From Robiginitalea myxolifaciens (GTDB lineage: Bacteria > Bacteroidota > Bacteroidia > Flavobacteriales > Flavobacteriaceae): DNA of 64,000 nt. The notes below the pieces were generated by a model that was not told where the DNA came from, did not search any database, and saw only the letters and a list, made by a program, of their open reading frames with translations. The stretch is from contig NZ_FOYQ01000001.1 in assembly GCF_900115205.1 (NCBI RefSeq), forward strand, positions 1,019,240-1,083,239, given 5' to 3'. Positions 7,492 to 16,837 of the stretch are shown piece by piece. The translations under genes and the position numbers were made by a program. Numbering within the stretch: the stretch's first letter is position 1; each line of letters begins with the position of its first letter.

Positions 7492-9456
7492 ATGAAAACA
7501 ATACATTTTAACCAAATACGAATAAGCCTGGTTGGGATGGCCTTGATGTTCCTGGGATGTAATCCTCAGGGTAGTGGCGGGTCAGATGGAGCCTTATCCT
7601 CCTCTGCTGCTGAAAAGGTTTATATCGCCCCGGGAGAACAGGATGAGTACTATGCTTTTTTATCCGGAGGATATAGTGGGAACTTAACCGTTTACGGTCT
7701 CCCATCGGGACGAATGTTTAAAGAAATTCCCGTCTTTTCCCAATTTCCAACTTCTGGATATGGGTATTCAGAAGAGACACAACCCATGTTGAATACCTCT
7801 CATGGTTTCGTCCCCTGGGATGATTTACACCACCCTGACATCTCACAGACTAATGGAGAATTAGATGGTCGATGGATTTTTGCCAACGGAAATAACACGC
7901 CAAGGATCGCACGAATAAGTCTGAGCACTTTCGAAACTGAAGAAATTATTGAAATCCCCAATAGTGCAGGAAACCATAGCTCGGCGTTTATTACCGAAAA
8001 TACCGAGTACGTAGTGGCGGGAACCCGCTTTTCTGTCCCTGTTCCTCAGAGAGACATGCCAATTAATGAGTATAAGGGTAACTTTAAAGGTGCCCTGACA
8101 TTCATAAGTGTGGACCCTGAAGAAGGGCATATGGAAATAGCCTTCCAGGTGATCATGCCAGGATTCAATTATGATCTGGCCCGACCTGGACGCGGCGAAT
8201 CCCATGGATGGTTCTTCTTTTCTACTTACAATACAGAAGAAGCCAATACGCTCATGGAAGTAAATTCTTCACAGAACGACAAAGACTTCATCGCTGCGAT
8301 AAACTGGAAAAAAGTTGAGGAATATGTTGCTCAAGGCGGCGGGGAATCTGTTGCCGTGAATTACGCTCACAACCTGTATGATGAAAGTACGCATTCAGCA
8401 ACTTCCACCATGATCAAGAAAGTAGTTACCGTGGATCCAACCCAAATACCCGGAGCGGTGTATTTGTTACCTACTCCGAAATCGCCCCATGGATGCGATG
8501 TTGATCCGTCTGGTAAATACATTATCGGTGCAGGGAAATTATCTGCCGATGTTACTGTGCATTCATTCACTAAAATGACCGAAGCTATTACCAATGAGGA
8601 CTTTGATGGAGAGGCCTATGGTATTCCTATTCTGAACTTCGATAACGTACTGGCTGGGGTAGTCAAAAGTGGCGGACTGGGGCCCTTGCACACGGAATTT
8701 GATAGTCAGGGAAATGCGTATACCACCTTCTTTATCTCCTCAGAGGTCGTTAAGTGGGAATTGGGGAGCTGGGAAGTCGTTGACCGCAAACCTACCTTTT
8801 ATTCTGTAGGGCATTTGATGATTCCAGGAGGAAATTCACGTAAGCCTTACGGGAAGTATTTGGTTGCGATGAATAAAATTACCAAAGATCGTTATTTACC
8901 CACTGGCCCGGAAATGGAACATTCCGCACAGATTTACGATATATCGGGAGAGAAAATGGAATTGCTTTACGATTTCCCAACCCATGGCGAACCACACTAT
9001 GCCGCGGGATGTTCTGCTGATTTATTACGGGATAAGTCTAAAAAGATATACCGCCTTGACGAAAACAACCATCCATTCGCCATTACATCACCAGCTGAGG
9101 CTCGCGTAGAGCGTGACGGTAAGGAGGTTCACATATATATGTCTACGATCCGAAGCCATTTTACCCCCGACAATATTGAGGGAATTAAGGTAGGTGATCG
9201 GGTTTATTTCCATGTCACCAATCATGAACAGGACTTCGATGTTCCACACGGAATTGCCATGATCGGGGCAAACACCTCTGAAATCCTGGTAATGCCCGGC
9301 CAAACCAAAACCATTGTTTGGGAGGCTAAACAAGTAGGTGTATGGCCATTTTATTGTACCGATTTTTGTTCAGCGCTCCACCAGGAAATGCAGGGTTATA
9401 TCCGCGTTTCTCCGGCAAATTCTAACGTAGAATTATCCTGGTCTCTAGGGGATTAA
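7492..9456 (+). CDS. nosZ: Nitrous-oxide reductase, clade II (Sec-type)
   Basis: 654 residues; reduces N2O to N2 in the periplasm with two copper centres. The seven-bladed propeller carrying CuZ fills about residues 50-540 (D-L-H-H-P-D at 111-116, with H113 and H114 as candidate CuZ ligands). The C-terminal cupredoxin domain carries the CuA site C622-x3-C626-x3-H630-x2-M633. The signal has no twin arginine and ends with L-M-F-L-G-C (C23), so this is the Sec-exported clade II form and probably a lipoprotein. Downstream nosL, nosD, nosF and nosY supply copper and sulfur assembly. A strong hairpin follows the stop codon. Confidence 0.97.
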   Translation: MKTIHFNQIRISLVGMALMFLGCNPQGSGGSDGALSSSAAEKVYIAPGEQDEYYAFLSGGYSGNLTVYGLPSGRMFKEIPVFSQFPTSGYGYSEETQPMLNTSHGFVPWDDLHHPDISQTNGELDGRWIFANGNNTPRIARISLSTFETEEIIEIPNSAGNHSSAFITENTEYVVAGTRFSVPVPQRDMPINEYKGNFKGALTFISVDPEEGHMEIAFQVIMPGFNYDLARPGRGESHGWFFFSTYNTEEANTLMEVNSSQNDKDFIAAINWKKVEEYVAQGGGESVAVNYAHNLYDESTHSATSTMIKKVVTVDPTQIPGAVYLLPTPKSPHGCDVDPSGKYIIGAGKLSADVTVHSFTKMTEAITNEDFDGEAYGIPILNFDNVLAGVVKSGGLGPLHTEFDSQGNAYTTFFISSEVVKWELGSWEVVDRKPTFYSVGHLMIPGGNSRKPYGKYLVAMNKITKDRYLPTGPEMEHSAQIYDISGEKMELLYDFPTHGEPHYAAGCSADLLRDKSKKIYRLDENNHPFAITSPAEARVERDGKEVHIYMSTIRSHFTPDNIEGIKVGDRVYFHVTNHEQDFDVPHGIAMIGANTSEILVMPGQTKTIVWEAKQVGVWPFYCTDFCSALHQEMQGYIRVSPANSNVELSWSLGD

Positions 9457-9478
9457 AATTCGCCAATCTTTTGTTTTG

Positions 9479-9513
9479 GGAAACAGGCCGACTGCAAGGC
9501 TTGGCCTGTTTCC
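9479..9513 (+). terminator. Stable hairpin between nosZ and the next gene
   Basis: GGAAACAGGCC (9479-9489) pairs with GGCCTGTTTCC (9503-9513), an 11-bp perfect stem with a 13-base loop. There is no T-run afterwards, and the operon continues in the same direction. It is more likely a partial terminator or mRNA 3'-end stabiliser that keeps nosZ expression higher than its maturation genes. Confidence 0.65.
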
Positions 9514-9549
9514 TTATCAACAACATTTGTTTTCCAAATTCTAAAATTC

Positions 9550-10191
9550 ATGAAAAAGGCTGGTTATCTGATGATGCTAGGTTCGACCCTCTTGCTCGGA
9601 CTCTACTTCTTGCCCTTATGGAATATCATGCTGGGAGCTCCGCAATATCCCGAACCCCTTGGAATGAATATTCATATTGATGGCATTCGTGGGGTCAATG
9701 AGTTCGACATACAAAACATCGATGGCTTGAACCACTATATCGGTATGCGGACGCTTCCGAAAGACGAGGACATGTGGGAGTTTAGCGTCTTTCCAATAAT
9801 TGTTGGTTTTATGAGCATTCTAGGGATCCTATTTGGATTACTGGGGGCTTATGGTAAACTCACTTTTCATTGGTTCTTTATCTGGTTCGTATTAATGTCT
9901 GTTCTGGGAGTTTTGGGTATCTATGATTTCAATGCCTGGATGATCGATTACGGAACCAACCTTGACCCCAAGGCAATCATGAAATTGACAAACCCGGACG
10001 GTACCCCGATCAATTATAAACCGCCTCTTTTCGGACATGTTAAAATGTTGAATTTCGATGTAACCTCATTTCCAGCTAAGGGTGCCTGGTTAATGTTTTT
10101 GGGGATGTCACTAAACCTTATAGCAGGATTTCTGGGATATCGTTCCGCCAGCAAATCTCCTGTAACAACTCAATTGAACCTGGCCAAATAA
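9550..10191 (+). CDS. Four-helix membrane protein of the nos cluster
   Basis: 213 residues with hydrophobic segments at about 5-27, 80-102, 107-126 and 178-197, and an extracytoplasmic loop between the first two containing several Asp, Glu and His. A membrane protein in this position, directly after nosZ, is typical of clade II nos clusters and has been called NosB in some; I leave the symbol open because the family is defined mainly by context. A role in electron transfer or NosZ maturation is inferred. It starts with M-K-K-A-G-Y and is followed by nosL after 9 bases. Confidence 0.75.
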   Translation: MKKAGYLMMLGSTLLLGLYFLPLWNIMLGAPQYPEPLGMNIHIDGIRGVNEFDIQNIDGLNHYIGMRTLPKDEDMWEFSVFPIIVGFMSILGILFGLLGAYGKLTFHWFFIWFVLMSVLGVLGIYDFNAWMIDYGTNLDPKAIMKLTNPDGTPINYKPPLFGHVKMLNFDVTSFPAKGAWLMFLGMSLNLIAGFLGYRSASKSPVTTQLNLAK

Positions 10192-10199
10192 TTTATACT

Positions 10200-10643
10200 A
10201 TGCGACTTCATGGTTTCTATACTTTACTGGCGGGTTTGGGTACCCTACTTCTTTTTTCTTGTAACGCTGGCCCGGAACCCATCAATTACGCCACTGATGC
10301 TTGTAAGTTTTGTCGTATGGTCATTATAGACAAGCAACACGGTGCGGAAATTGTGACTGCAAAAGGAAGAATCTACAAGTTCGACGCTGTGGAGTGCATG
10401 CTTAATTTCAGTGCAGACATCAAGGATACCACAGGGATAGAATTTCTAGTGAACGAATACATCGTTCCTGGAGTGCTTCGAGATGCGCCTTTGGCTACCT
10501 ATTTAATAAGCGAGGGTATACCGAGTCCAATGGGCGAAAATCTCACTGCCTTTACTTCTCGTGCCGATGCGGAAAATGCTCGCAGGAAATTTGGAGGACA
10601 ACTGTATACATGGACAGAAATCCAAGCACATTTTAAACGGTGA
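10200..10643 (+). CDS. nosL: NosL copper chaperone lipoprotein
   Basis: 147 residues. Lipobox L-F-S-C (C21), then the NosL signature C35-K-F-C38-R-M40, whose Cys and Met residues bind Cu(I). The rest matches the NosL fold, with F-D-A-V-E-C-M and the P-M-G-E-N-L-T-A-F ending. NosL is anchored outside the cytoplasmic membrane and delivers copper for the CuZ centre together with NosDFY. The stop codon overlaps the GTG start of nosD (GTGA), so the two are translationally coupled. Confidence 0.95.
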   Translation: MRLHGFYTLLAGLGTLLLFSCNAGPEPINYATDACKFCRMVIIDKQHGAEIVTAKGRIYKFDAVECMLNFSADIKDTTGIEFLVNEYIVPGVLRDAPLATYLISEGIPSPMGENLTAFTSRADAENARRKFGGQLYTWTEIQAHFKR

Positions 10644-11896
10644 TCAGAAGACTTCATACTAGACCGTTTCAACTATGCGCCTTAATGGCAATGGTAATGA
10701 TGGCCCAAAATGTAACTGGGAAAACACTTACCATATGTCAGAATTGCGCTATTAACACCATCGAAGAAGGAATAGCGCTTGCCCAAAGCGGTGACACCTT
10801 GCGTGTTGAAAGGGGCACCTATAGGGAATACAATCTATTCGTCGACAAACCCCTAACTATAGTCGGTATTGACACTCCGGTGATCGACGGTCAGAAGAGA
10901 GGGGAAATATTCAGAATAACAGCAGATAACGTAAGCATTATTGGCTTAAAAATCATCAATGTTGGTGTTAGCTATACCTCAGATCATGCAGCCATTCGGA
11001 TCGTAAAAAGCGAAGGTTTTAATGTCTCCAATAATGAATTGGAGCAATTATTCTTTGGGATTTTCCTTGAAAAATCTAGCCGCGGAAGAATAGCCAACAA
11101 CAGGATATCAGGTGTGGCCAAAGACGAATACAATTCCGGGAACGGCATTCACATTTGGTACTCGAAAAATGTGGATGTACAGGATAATACCGTCGAGGGC
11201 GTTAGAGATGGTATCTATCTTGAATTTTCAGATTCCGTGCATATTCGTTCTAATAAAAGCAGAAAAAACTTGAGATATGGACTGCATTTTATGTTTTCCA
11301 ATCACAATTTTTACGGGGACAACACCTTTGAAAACAATGGTGCCGGAGTTGCAGTAATGTTCTCAAAATTTATAGAAATGCGAGGAAACCATTTCTCGAA
11401 AAACTGGGGACCGGCTTCGTACGGCATGCTACTTAAAGAAATCACAGACGCTACTATTAGTGACAACATTTTTGAAGAGAACACCGTGGGAATCAATATT
11501 GAAGGCTCAAATCGTATTGTTTACGAAAGGAATCAATTCATTCAAAATGGTTGGGCCATTAAAGTACTCGGCGCTTGCTACTCCAATACCTTCCGCAGCA
11601 ATAATTTTTTGTACAATTCCTTTGACCTTTCCTACAATAGTCGCATGAACGATAACCTGTTCGAGGGTAATTACTGGAGCAATTACTCTGGCTATGATCT
11701 GGACAAAGACGGGATTGGAGACATTCCTCATCGGCCGGTTAAACTCTTTTCGTACGTAGTAAACAGAACCCCGGAGACCTTAATCCTTCTCCGGAGCCTG
11801 TTCATGGATATCATTGATTTCTCAGAGCGCGTATCTCCAGTTTTTACGCCGGATAATCTTGCCGATACTAAACCCCTAATGCGTAAAGTAGAATGA
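10640..11896 (+). CDS. nosD: NosD, periplasmic beta-helix maturation protein
   Basis: 418 residues. A signal peptide of about 27 residues (ending N-V-T-G-K) is followed by a right-handed parallel beta-helix of CASH/PbH1 repeats, visible as many short turns such as N-N-x-I/F and I-S-x-N-x-I/F between residues 90 and 330. NosD works with the NosF-NosY ABC transporter in building the copper-sulfide CuZ cluster. The start is GTG at 10640, overlapping the nosL stop by four bases; no better ATG lies near. The stop overlaps the ATG of nosF. Confidence 0.93.
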   Translation: MIRRLHTRPFQLCALMAMVMMAQNVTGKTLTICQNCAINTIEEGIALAQSGDTLRVERGTYREYNLFVDKPLTIVGIDTPVIDGQKRGEIFRITADNVSIIGLKIINVGVSYTSDHAAIRIVKSEGFNVSNNELEQLFFGIFLEKSSRGRIANNRISGVAKDEYNSGNGIHIWYSKNVDVQDNTVEGVRDGIYLEFSDSVHIRSNKSRKNLRYGLHFMFSNHNFYGDNTFENNGAGVAVMFSKFIEMRGNHFSKNWGPASYGMLLKEITDATISDNIFEENTVGINIEGSNRIVYERNQFIQNGWAIKVLGACYSNTFRSNNFLYNSFDLSYNSRMNDNLFEGNYWSNYSGYDLDKDGIGDIPHRPVKLFSYVVNRTPETLILLRSLFMDIIDFSERVSPVFTPDNLADTKPLMRKVE

Positions 11897-12603
11897 TCAG
11901 AGTTTCAGGTTTGGAAAAGAAATTTGGCAGGCAAACAGTCCTTAACGGGATTGAATTGGATATTGCCGAAGGAGGAATTTACGCCATACTTGGCCCAAAT
12001 GGATCTGGAAAGACAACGCTGATAAAGTGCATCCTGGGCCTAACCCACCCCAATGAGGGTGAAATATTCATTCACGACAAAGCAGTAAGGGGTAAGTGGA
12101 AATATCGCAATGCAATAAACTACCTGCCGCAGATTGCGAACTTTCCTGAAAATCTGCGGGTAAAGGAGTTATTCTCGATGATCAAAGATATACGCCAGAG
12201 CCCCGGTCGGGATGAAAGACTTATCGAAATATTCAACCTGGAGCCCTATTTAAATAAAAAGTTGAGTACGCTATCAGGCGGTACGGTACAAAAGGTCAAT
12301 CTGGTACTTACGTTTATGTTCGACAGTCCTATTGTGATCCTGGACGAACCGACTTCTGGCCTTGATCCCCTCGCAATGCTCAAATTAAAGGAACTGATTC
12401 GACAGGAAAGAGCCGCTGGTAAAACACTGATTATTACTACACATATCATGCAATTCGTCGAAGAAGTTTCAGATCGGATCGTTTACTTGCTCGAAGGGAA
12501 AATCTATTACTCAGGTTCAGTCCAAGGATTATTGGAAAAAACCCAGCAACAGGACCTGGAGCATGCTATCGCTCACATAACAAAGCAAGAGCTTTATGCT
12601 TAA
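11893..12603 (+). CDS. nosF: NosF, ABC transporter ATPase
   Basis: 236 residues, a complete ABC ATPase: Walker A G34-P-N-G-S-G-K-T41, signature L-S-G-G at 127-130, and Walker B V-I-L-D-E-P-T-S-G-L-D ending near 158 with catalytic E152. The switch histidine is in T-T-H-I. It powers NosY and passes sulfur species and conformational energy to NosD for CuZ assembly. It starts on the ATGA overlap with nosD and overlaps nosY by eight bases, indicating tight coupling. Confidence 0.94.
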   Translation: MIRVSGLEKKFGRQTVLNGIELDIAEGGIYAILGPNGSGKTTLIKCILGLTHPNEGEIFIHDKAVRGKWKYRNAINYLPQIANFPENLRVKELFSMIKDIRQSPGRDERLIEIFNLEPYLNKKLSTLSGGTVQKVNLVLTFMFDSPIVILDEPTSGLDPLAMLKLKELIRQERAAGKTLIITTHIMQFVEEVSDRIVYLLEGKIYYSGSVQGLLEKTQQQDLEHAIAHITKQELYA

Positions 12604-13378
12604 GATACTCAAATACAGTTTTTACGATTTACTCCGAAGTAGGTGGGCGTACGCGTACTTTCTCTTCTATCTTATTTTGGGATTTGTCTTGCTATTTCTC
12701 AACGGCGATCTGTCCAAGGCCGTAATTACCCTAATGAATTTAATTATTATCCTCGTTCCCCTGATCTCGACGATTTTTGGGGTCATGTATTTTTATAGTT
12801 CCAGAGAATTTACAGAACTACTTTTAGCACAACCCGTAAGGCGAGATGCAATATTCTTAGGGCAGTACCTGGGAATTACAGGGACACTCGCATCAGGTCT
12901 GTTATTGGGGTTGGGTATTCCTTTTGTTGCTTACGGGCTTTTTCAAAGCAATGAAATTTATGACTTTATAACGTTAATCGTTTCAGGATTAGCCCTCACA
13001 TTTATTTTCACAGGTCTGGCTTTCAATATTGCAGTGCGAAACGAAAACCGGATTAGAGGTTTCGGCTATGCCGTGCTACTGTGGCTGTTCATGGCCGTAG
13101 TATACGACGGGCTTTTTTTATTGACCCTGATTATTTTTGAGGAGTATCCCCTGGATCATTTTTCGTTATCCGCAACTGTTTTTAATCCCATCGATCTCTC
13201 CAGAATTTTGATCCTTCTTAAGCTTGACATTTCGGCTTTGCTGGGCTATACCGGAGCTGTTTTTAAGAACTTTCTCGGAACAAAAAGCGGTATTTTTATT
13301 TCATGCCTCGCACTTCTTTCGTGGATTGTTATCCCGCTCTGGACTTTTATGCGTAAATCCCGGAAGAAGGATTTCTAA
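12596..13378 (+). CDS. nosY: NosY, ABC transporter permease
   Basis: 260 residues with six predicted membrane helices (about 18-38, 48-70, 92-118, 130-150, 157-182, 230-250), typical of the NosY/ABC-2 permease family. Its gene begins inside the end of nosF and is the last of the nos operon. It ends 20 bases before the stop of the convergent methyltransferase gene, without an obvious terminator between them. Confidence 0.9.
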   Translation: MLKILKYSFYDLLRSRWAYAYFLFYLILGFVLLFLNGDLSKAVITLMNLIIILVPLISTIFGVMYFYSSREFTELLLAQPVRRDAIFLGQYLGITGTLASGLLLGLGIPFVAYGLFQSNEIYDFITLIVSGLALTFIFTGLAFNIAVRNENRIRGFGYAVLLWLFMAVVYDGLFLLTLIIFEEYPLDHFSLSATVFNPIDLSRILILLKLDISALLGYTGAVFKNFLGTKSGIFISCLALLSWIVIPLWTFMRKSRKKDF

Positions 13379-13398
13379 TCCCTTGGATAAGAATAGGG

Positions 13399-14289
13399 TT
13401 AAATGAGAAATTCTGTGACTATAGCAACTTTTTCCGCAGGTATCATAAACACATTACGCACCCCGTTATCGGTCTCGCGGACCAGGGTTTCTATCGGGCT
13501 TAGCCCTTTATCCTGATGTGCGTATAATTGATACCCCAGGGGTTTGATAAGCGCTTCAATTTCCGTCTCATTCCGGTTGAATAGCAGTTCGCAGATAATT
13601 ATCGGACGTTCGGTGCGAATGCGCTCCATGCCCCCGCGAAGTACCATGGGTTCTGCCCCTTCGACGTCTATTTTAACCAGATCCATAGGAGCCTTACCCT
13701 CCTGAAAACTGTCGAGCGTTTTGGCTTCAACCCGAATACGTTGAGCATTCAACCCTTCCTTGGTCCCGAGGTTATGCTCTCCGGATAGGTTGGGCAGCCC
13801 TGGAAATTTGGGATTGAACACTTCCTGAAAATCAAGGGTGCCGGACTGGTCGGACAAGGCAATGGCATGCACTACCACCTGTTCCTGCAATCCGTTCAGG
13901 GCGATATTCTCTTTTAAATAACCCAAAGGTCCCGGGGAAGGTTCAAAGACTTCCACCTGTATATCCGGATTGGCTGCTCCAGCCAAAATCGTATAATAGC
14001 CGATATTTCCTCCGATATCCCAGAAGCCCCTGACCTTGCGAATCAAGGGTTCGAAGATGTCGGAATACTCAAAATTTTCAGGGCCCTCCCAGTAAAGTTG
14101 CCTGCTGATGTAACTGGTCTGGTTCGTAACGAGTTTAAAACGTACATCCGATCCGAACTTCAACCGGATCTGATGCGAAGGATGTAGCTTTAACCCCTCC
14201 GGCCACAGCTTGCCAAAACCCTTGCCCACCGAACGTAAAAGGCTATTGATCGATCTGGTGTATATAAACTTGCGAAACAAGCGCAGCAT
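13399..14289 (-). CDS. FkbM family methyltransferase
   Basis: A 296-residue SAM-dependent methyltransferase. The cofactor loop is F-W-D-I-G-G-N-I-G-Y-Y near residue 90, followed by V-E-V-F-E-P-S-P and, later, L-V-K-I-D-V-E-G-A-E, all hallmarks of the FkbM family. Members methylate hydroxyls of sugars or natural products; the substrate here is unknown. I start at the ATG at 14289 (M-L-R-L-F-R-K) because a longer version from 14403 would add 38 residues without family character and run into the photolyase promoter region. Confidence 0.85.
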   Translation of the reverse strand: MLRLFRKFIYTRSINSLLRSVGKGFGKLWPEGLKLHPSHQIRLKFGSDVRFKLVTNQTSYISRQLYWEGPENFEYSDIFEPLIRKVRGFWDIGGNIGYYTILAGAANPDIQVEVFEPSPGPLGYLKENIALNGLQEQVVVHAIALSDQSGTLDFQEVFNPKFPGLPNLSGEHNLGTKEGLNAQRIRVEAKTLDSFQEGKAPMDLVKIDVEGAEPMVLRGGMERIRTERPIIICELLFNRNETEIEALIKPLGYQLYAHQDKGLSPIETLVRETDNGVRNVFMIPAEKVAIVTEFLI

Positions 14290-14415
14290 GGGATATTGGT
14301 TTATGTGGAATGTAAATGTATTGAATTCGCGCAGATGGCTCTCGCCTCTTGCTGTTTTGGCGAAACTGCTTCGTATCTTTGAAATTCCACAACCTTTCCG
14401 CAAAGCCTATATTCC

Positions 14416-15879
14416 TTGGCGGGAATCACCATTTTCTGGTTTAAGAGAGACCTGCGTTTGCAGGACAATGAAGCCCTGAGCGCAGCTATTGCCTATGGGA
14501 AGCCTTTGCTCCTTGTATACCTGATGGAACCTTCCATCTGGGCCGACCCACATTACGACGAACGCCATCTCCGATTTGTAAAGGAAAGCCTTCGGGATTT
14601 ACAAGAGGAATTGGGGCCTTACGATCTGCACTTATCGGCAGTGCAAATAGAGGCCCTTCCCTTTTTTGAATCCATCTTTCAGGAATTTCAGGTGGAAAAG
14701 GTTTTCAGTACCCGGGAAACGGGTTTGGAAATAACCTTTGCGCGTGACATCGAAATCGCAGATTTCCTGAAGCAATCAGGAGTAGTTTGGGAAGAGTTTC
14801 AGGCCAATGGGGTCCTGCGCGGAAAGCAAGACCGAAGCGACTGGCGCAAAAGTTGGTATGCCTACATGAACGCCCCAATAGCAGATCCCAACCTACAGAA
14901 CGCCACCAGCCTTCCTCTTGAGAAATTACCGGAAATCATCCAGTCGGATATTCTCGATTTAGACACCCCGGAAACCGAATTCCAGCGCGGCGGAACCCAA
15001 GAGGGGAGGAAATGGATGGAATCCTTCTTTGATCATCGAATCGCCAATTATGCAGCCTATATTTCAAAGCCGGAATTATCCCGTTCAGGCTGCAGCCGGC
15101 TTTCCCCCTATTTTGCCTGGGGAAACCTCTCGATACGGGAAGTCTTCCAACGGGCTAAGGAATTCAAAAAGAGTTCCCGTTACAAACGGGAAGCCAATGC
15201 CTTTATGTCCCGATTGCGCTGGCAAAGCCATTTTATCCAGAAATTTGAAATGGAGCCACGAATGGAGTTCGAGGCCATTAACCGGGCGTTCCTCTCGCTG
15301 GAACAACCGCTGAATCCAGTCTATATCAAGGCCTGGCAGGAAGGCAAAACCGGTTACCCCCTTGTCGATGCTTCTGTCCGCTGTGTGGTACAAACCGGGT
15401 ATATCAACTTCCGGATGCGTGCTATGATCACGTCATTCCTCACACACCACCTCTTCCAGCATTTCAAGACCATAGGCCCTTGGCTCGCCCGGCAATTCCT
15501 GGATTTTGAGCCGGGCATCCATTACGGGCAGCTACAAATGCAAGCCGGATTTACCGGGACCAATACCGTACGCGTGTACAACCCTACCCGGAATGCCCAA
15601 GCCCATGACCCCGATGCCGACTTCATCAAAAAATATGTCCCCGAGCTCCGGAATTTACCTTCACACCTGGCGATTACCCCATGGGAAATTACGCCCCTGG
15701 AGGAAGGCTATTACGAATTTCAATACGGACACGACTATCCAAAGCGCATTGTTCTGACCGAAAACACCAGAAAAGAAGCCTTGCAAAAACTCTACGGGAC
15801 ACGAAAGCAAACCCTGGCCAAGGCAGAAAAGCAACGCATCCTAAAGAAACATACGTTGCCTGGTCCGAGGAATGCATAA
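14416..15879 (+). CDS. Deoxyribodipyrimidine photolyase / cryptochrome
   Basis: 487 residues. The N-terminal Rossmann domain opens with I-F-W-F-K-R-D-L-R-L-Q-D-N, the photolyase hallmark, and the C-terminal FAD-binding domain holds G-C-S-R-L-S-P-Y-F-A-W-G-N, M-S-R-L-R-W-Q-S-H-F and the G-F-T-G-T-N-T-V-R-V-Y-N-P region. It repairs UV pyrimidine dimers with blue light, or acts as a related photoreceptor; sequence alone does not settle which. The start is a TTG at 14416, as no ATG lies before the conserved motif. A -7-like TATCTTTG is at 14374-14381. A light-related role fits the nearby rhodopsin. Confidence 0.88.
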   Translation: MAGITIFWFKRDLRLQDNEALSAAIAYGKPLLLVYLMEPSIWADPHYDERHLRFVKESLRDLQEELGPYDLHLSAVQIEALPFFESIFQEFQVEKVFSTRETGLEITFARDIEIADFLKQSGVVWEEFQANGVLRGKQDRSDWRKSWYAYMNAPIADPNLQNATSLPLEKLPEIIQSDILDLDTPETEFQRGGTQEGRKWMESFFDHRIANYAAYISKPELSRSGCSRLSPYFAWGNLSIREVFQRAKEFKKSSRYKREANAFMSRLRWQSHFIQKFEMEPRMEFEAINRAFLSLEQPLNPVYIKAWQEGKTGYPLVDASVRCVVQTGYINFRMRAMITSFLTHHLFQHFKTIGPWLARQFLDFEPGIHYGQLQMQAGFTGTNTVRVYNPTRNAQAHDPDADFIKKYVPELRNLPSHLAITPWEITPLEEGYYEFQYGHDYPKRIVLTENTRKEALQKLYGTRKQTLAKAEKQRILKKHTLPGPRNA

Positions 15880-15961
15880 TCTCATATTTACTAGTTAAGG
15901 AGCTTGCACAGGCCATTTCTAGCGTAATAAAAAGGGAAGTTCTATTTGCTTATTTTTAAGC

Positions 15962-16525
15962 ATGACCAATCGCCTCAAACAACTTCTCTTTATCGGAGTA
16001 TTTATTGAACTCCTCCTCTTCGCTATTCTCCTTTTATCCAGCGATACTTTGCCCGACGCTTTTCGCCTTACCGCTCGCTATACCGGGCGAATTTCTTTTG
16101 GCTTATACGTAGTCATGTTTTATCACTTCATTAATGAAAAATTCAGTGGCCAGGCCTTAGAGAAAACCTATACATGGGGAATGCTTTTTTGTGTGCTGCA
16201 CCTCATCCACTTTGGGTTTTTGTCCGCCTCGGTATACAGCAACGAACTCCCGATAATTCCTCATAAACTAATTGGAGGTGCTGTGGCCTATTTAGCAATT
16301 GTGAGCTATCCCTTTTACATGAAAAGGATAAAGAGGCTCGGCATTCACCTCGCTTACTTTTACTACGTCGGAATTGTAATGGGCGTGACCTTTTTGGCCA
16401 GGATACGAGGGGAATTCGAGGGAGCCCCTGAATCGCCTTTTCACTATTTCGGAATCGCGACTCTAGCGGTACTTTTTATATATAGCTTTAAAGTGTTCCT
16501 TAATAAGAATAATCCGGAAAAATGA
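15962..16525 (+). CDS. Six-helix membrane protein, ferric-reductase-like
   Basis: 187 residues with about six hydrophobic segments (10-28, 38-58, 70-92, 98-118, 126-146, 160-180). Histidines fall inside or at the ends of helices (Y-H-F-I-N, L-H-L-I-H, P-H-K-L, G-I-H-L-A), a pattern seen in heme-binding ferric reductase-like or MsrQ-like domains. I do not recognise a specific family and the heme proposal is only from this pattern. Its stop overlaps the start of a tiny membrane protein (ATGA), so the two are likely made together. Confidence 0.6.
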   Translation: MTNRLKQLLFIGVFIELLLFAILLLSSDTLPDAFRLTARYTGRISFGLYVVMFYHFINEKFSGQALEKTYTWGMLFCVLHLIHFGFLSASVYSNELPIIPHKLIGGAVAYLAIVSYPFYMKRIKRLGIHLAYFYYVGIVMGVTFLARIRGEFEGAPESPFHYFGIATLAVLFIYSFKVFLNKNNPEK

Positions 16526-16683
16526 AGGTAACGAACGAACAACTTATCGTAGGAGCATTAGTTATCCTGGGCATATTTCTTATCTCATTCCTGGTAACCC
16601 GTTATACCAAATATGGAGGGGGAAGCAATTACGGCATGGGCGATCCGAAAGAAGATGACGATGATGACATCTGGCTTCCTTAG
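16522..16683 (+). CDS. 53-residue membrane protein with acidic tail
   Basis: Begins on the ATGA overlap with the six-helix protein. It has one membrane helix (about residues 8-27), a Gly-rich stretch (Y-G-G-G-S-N-Y-G-M-G) and a tail of E plus five consecutive Asp ending I-W-L-P. The overlap, the clean hydrophobic profile and the ordinary codon use support a real gene. It may be a small partner subunit of the upstream protein. No family recognised. Confidence 0.65.
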   Translation: MKVTNEQLIVGALVILGIFLISFLVTRYTKYGGGSNYGMGDPKEDDDDDIWLP

Positions 16684-16760
16684 GCGTAATAATTGAACCA
16701 CATGACGTAATATGTTGAAAAAAGGGAACTCCTTTTAGGCCCAAGCCCTAGATAGATATT

Positions 16761-16790
16761 AAAAAAAGCCAGCGCAATGCTGACTTTTTT
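16761..16790 (-). terminator. Terminator of the rhodopsin gene
   Basis: On the minus strand AGTCAGC pairs with GCTGGCT (one G-U pair) around five bases, followed by seven T. On the plus strand the same position would be a C-A mismatch, so it is built to stop transcription coming from the rhodopsin. Confidence 0.7.
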
Positions 16791-16837
16791 ACACCTCGGT
16801 TTCAGGTTTTATCTAAAACGCTTTCTAGCGCTAATGA

